Below are positions 14,552 to 16,042 of a stretch of 16,042 nucleotides of DNA, one piece after another (position 1 is the stretch's first letter; every line of letters begins with the position of its first letter). Under the pieces are notes generated by a model. The model was given only the letters and a program-made list of their open reading frames with translations. It was not told the origin of the DNA and did no database searches. Origin of the DNA: JBDNIO01 sp041688215. Lineage in GTDB: Bacteria; Pseudomonadota; Gammaproteobacteria; Nevskiales; Salinisphaeraceae. The stretch lies in assembly GCA_041688215.1 (NCBI GenBank), contig JBDNIO010000285.1:1-16042 (forward strand). The letters run 5' to 3'. Both the position numbers and the translations under genes were made by a program.

Positions 14552-14890
14552 ATGCCAACCCTACCCCTTTCCAAACTCGCCTACACCCGCTCCGGCGACA
14601 AGGGCGAAGGCAGCAACGTCGGCGTAATCGCCTATAACCAGGAATGCTACGACCTGCTAAGCGAGCAACTCACCACCGACCGCGTAAAACAGCATTTTTC
14701 CGGCATCTGTAAAGGCGAGGTAGAACGCTACGAGTTACCCAACCTGATGGCGCTGAACTTCATCCTGAATGATTCACTAGGCGGCGGCGGCTCCGCCAGC
14801 CTGAAAACCGATGCACAGGGCAAAACCCATGGCATGGGCATGCTGTACCTGGAAGTGGAAGTGCCGGATGGGTTTAAACAACCACGCTAA
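14552..14890 (+). CDS. AtuA-like small ferredoxin-fold protein
   Basis: A 112-residue protein matching the C-terminal ferredoxin-fold module found attached to AtuA-family proteins. Its opening LSKLAYTRSGDKGEGSNVGVIAYN, with the ARSGDKG-like core at about 12-18, and the later ELPNLMALNFILNDSLGGGGSASLKTDAQGKTHGMGMLYLEVEVP are typical. No cysteine cluster is present, so it has the fold and not an iron-sulfur site. The ATG at 14552 comes one base after the TAA of the large AtuA gene, with GGAG at 14540-14543 inside that gene. The two are surely co-transcribed and probably translationally coupled. The expected role is as the second domain of the AtuA unit; its reaction is unknown. It ends 22 bases before the convergent vapC stop. 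Confidence 0.88.
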   Translation: MPTLPLSKLAYTRSGDKGEGSNVGVIAYNQECYDLLSEQLTTDRVKQHFSGICKGEVERYELPNLMALNFILNDSLGGGGSASLKTDAQGKTHGMGMLYLEVEVPDGFKQPR

Positions 14891-14912
14891 TCGAGAAGCC
14901 AGCCTTTGGCGA

Positions 14913-15326
14913 CTAAAGCAGTCTGAAACGGACGTTGAGCTGTGCATAGGTTGCCTGCGCCCTGCGGTCCCTGGTGAGCAATTCTACGTCATGGTCGCGC
15001 GCAGCTAATGCGACCATGGCATCGTATATCGCACCACCGGCGATTCCCGCATCGGTACAAATCCTGAGCAGTTGCTCCACGGTAGTGTCGCTTACAATCA
15101 GGACCCGTGAGAAATTGGCTGTGATTAAAGCTACGGCGTCGCTAGGCGCAACGCGGGCATCTCCAGGTAACCGGGTTATTACTGAATAGGTTTCGGCCTG
15201 GGCGTGGGCGGGCAGCGCCAGTGATTGGTTAGCGACCGTATTTGAGACCATCGCATGCGCATCATGCCCAAACATGAGCAACGGCACAGCGACACTGGTA
15301 TCGACAGCCAACACCGCTTCGGCCAT
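14913..15326 (-). CDS. vapC: VapC-type PIN-domain toxin ribonuclease
   Basis: A 137-residue PIN-domain protein. The four acidic residues that bind Mg2+ in VapC toxins are in place: Asp9 (VDTSV), Glu45 (AETYSV), Asp102 (IYDAMVALAA) and Asp120 (TRDRRA). The enzyme should be catalytically competent. VapC proteins cleave specific tRNAs or rRNA when not held by VapB; the target here cannot be predicted. It starts with ATG at 15324-15326, six bases after the vapB stop, which is the standard antitoxin-first layout. It is convergent with the AtuA small gene. The pair marks the transition to accessory DNA at the right edge. Confidence 0.92.
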   Translation of the reverse strand: MAEAVLAVDTSVAVPLLMFGHDAHAMVSNTVANQSLALPAHAQAETYSVITRLPGDARVAPSDAVALITANFSRVLIVSDTTVEQLLRICTDAGIAGGAIYDAMVALAARDHDVELLTRDRRAQATYAQLNVRFRLL

Positions 15327-15332
15327 GCGCAG

Positions 15333-15569
15333 CTAGCGCCGGTTTTCGTCAATAAGCCGAAACAGGTCGTCATCTGTAACCCGCGTGTCGGACACGGCGA
15401 CCGTACGCCCTTCACGTTTTTCTACGCGGGCGGCACGCGTACCAGGGACTACGTGCAAACCTTGGCCGTATACCGACACATCTACCGTAGTGCCCGCTGT
15501 TAGCCCCAAGCTATCGCGTAGCGGTTTAGGCAGAACAATTCTACCCACTGAGTCGATCCTTGCTTCCAT
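15333..15569 (-). CDS. vapB: VapB-type antitoxin (SpoVT/AbrB domain)
   Basis: A 78-residue antitoxin whose N-terminal half is a SpoVT/AbrB swapped-hairpin DNA-binding domain: MEARIDSVGRIVLPKPLRDSLGLTAGTTVDV. The C-terminal tail (about 45-78, RAARVEKREGRTVAVSDTRVTDDDLFRLIDENRR) is the expected flexible toxin-binding part. The open frame extends 26 codons upstream of this ATG, but the AbrB domain starts exactly at MEAR, so 15569 is chosen. A clear ribosome-binding site is missing. VapB normally neutralises VapC and, together with it, represses the operon. An inverted repeat immediately upstream fits that role. The stop is six bases before the vapC start. Confidence 0.88.
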   Translation of the reverse strand: MEARIDSVGRIVLPKPLRDSLGLTAGTTVDVSVYGQGLHVVPGTRAARVEKREGRTVAVSDTRVTDDDLFRLIDENRR

Positions 15570-15582
15570 AGGGAATAGGCTA

Positions 15583-15614
15583 CCAGTTAATTCCCAGATA
15601 AAGCAATTAATTGG
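15583..15614. promoter_or_regulatory. Candidate VapBC operator
   Basis: CCAGTTAATT (15583-15592) and AATTAATTGG (15605-15614) are inverted repeats with one mismatch and a 12-base spacer, 14-45 bases upstream of the vapB ATG. Position and symmetry suit AbrB-type autoregulation. No clear -35/-10 pair was found on this strand. Confidence 0.42.
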
Positions 15615-15649
15615 CTTCACATAAGTACTGCCCTGGCCGAAGGCCAACA

Positions 15650-16042
15650 GGCGACGGTCTGCGGTAACTGTAGACCAATCAGATGACTAAGTTAGAAGCC
15701 GTTACCAATAATCAGCCAGTCACAATCCTGCTCAGGCATGAGCTGACAAAGGCAATTAGTTGTTCGACAAGTTGCCCGCAAGTACTAATTCACCTGCGAA
15801 CAAGGCGTATACGAATTGCTCGACGCGATCCTTTAACTGCGCACGCTCTGCTCGTCGGCGCTGGAGTAATCCATCATCAGCAAGTTCATGTACTCGATTA
15901 TAGCGTGCCTATCCGGTTCATTGCCAATCATGCTGTCGGGTGAGTCCATTGGCCATTGTAGAGCGTTTCATAGGTAGGGGCTGATGCATGAGCAGCAAGC
16001 CCAAGAGCGGAATTGAATGCCGTCATGGGGTAGAAGCGGCGA
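15650..16042. other. Right-edge stretch without an intact gene
   Basis: About 390 bases upstream of vapBC hold no convincing intact gene. Besides the decayed frame at 15756-15956, a minus-strand frame is open from the window edge (16041) to a TGA at 15928-15930, 37 residues containing RRFYPMTAFNSALG and APTYETLYNGQW. It could be the C terminus of a gene beyond the edge, but it is too short to assign. The plus-strand frame 15683-15943 has no support. Base composition appears less GC-rich than in the core genes to the left, consistent with accessory DNA. Confidence 0.45.
15756..15956 (-). pseudogene. Decayed small reading frame, unknown family
   Basis: From an ATG at 15954-15956 to a TAA at 15756-15758 the minus strand reads 66 codons with two in-frame stops, TGA at codon 13 and TAG at codon 16. 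The 50 codons after the second stop look protein-like: ARYNRVHELADDGLLQRRR, then AERAQLKDRVEQFVYALFAGE, then a short hydrophobic end. The amphipathic pattern suggests helices, perhaps from a small regulator or antitoxin-like protein, but I recognise no family. Suppressing both stops would restore a compact small protein. No ribosome-binding site is seen. It may instead be chance openness, so confidence is modest. Confidence 0.35.

Noticed and set aside
15570..15647. N-terminal 26-codon extension of the VapB antitoxin
   Set aside because: The AbrB domain begins exactly at the internal Met, and the extension covers the likely operator region.
15928..16041. Transposase C terminus running off the window edge
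   Set aside because: The 37 residues faintly recall IS3-type ends (SALG, a Pro-x-Tyr-Glu stretch), but lack the DDE-region residues and are too short to call.

Overview
The window looks like part of a Gammaproteobacterium chromosome, probably free-living or aquatic. Support for this: yrfG- and cysQ-type genes side by side, an NhaD-type Na+/H+ antiporter, a YhdE-type Maf protein, a CSLREA/choice-of-anchor-Q beta-helix surface protein, and intergenic hairpin repeats common in that class. There are no rRNA, tRNA, phage or CRISPR signals.

Left part (1-3163): an intergenic array of short perfect hairpins (about 26-290), then yrfG (minus), divergent cysQ (plus), and a class II aldolase/adducin-family gene (minus) whose stop overlaps the cysQ stop. 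A gene-free stretch (2654-3163) holds a strong double-hairpin palindromic element.

Centre (3164-6598): a long secreted right-handed beta-helix protein gene that is clearly broken. It has four single-base frameshifts plus a 147-bp MITE-like insertion with 12-bp terminal inverted repeats and a perfect 8-bp target duplication. Removing the insertion with one target copy and correcting the four indels gives one 1077-codon frame, from the ATG at 3164 to the TAG at 6545-6547. A textbook rho-independent terminator follows.

Acyl-CoA operon (6604-9857): a TetR-family regulator, an AidB-like acyl-CoA dehydrogenase and a crotonase, joined by ATGA and GTGA stop/start overlaps. A near-consensus sigma70 promoter and a 24-bp palindrome just downstream of its -10 suggest an autoregulated lipid or acyl-CoA catabolic operon. 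The crotonase lacks both classical hydratase glutamates.

Right part (9872-14890): maf and nhaD (minus, tandem), a divergent double-hotdog thioesterase gene, another hairpin cluster, and an AtuA-type gene pair in which the large domain and the small ferredoxin-fold domain are separate, adjacent ORFs behind a good sigma70 promoter.

Right edge (14913-16042): a vapBC toxin-antitoxin pair (minus) with a candidate operator palindrome, then about 390 bases without an intact gene. These contain a small decayed reading frame with two in-frame stops. The edge looks like accessory DNA. No clearly new biological system is visible. The most informative items are the MITE-interrupted beta-helix gene, the TetR operator, the non-canonical crotonase and the split AtuA pair.
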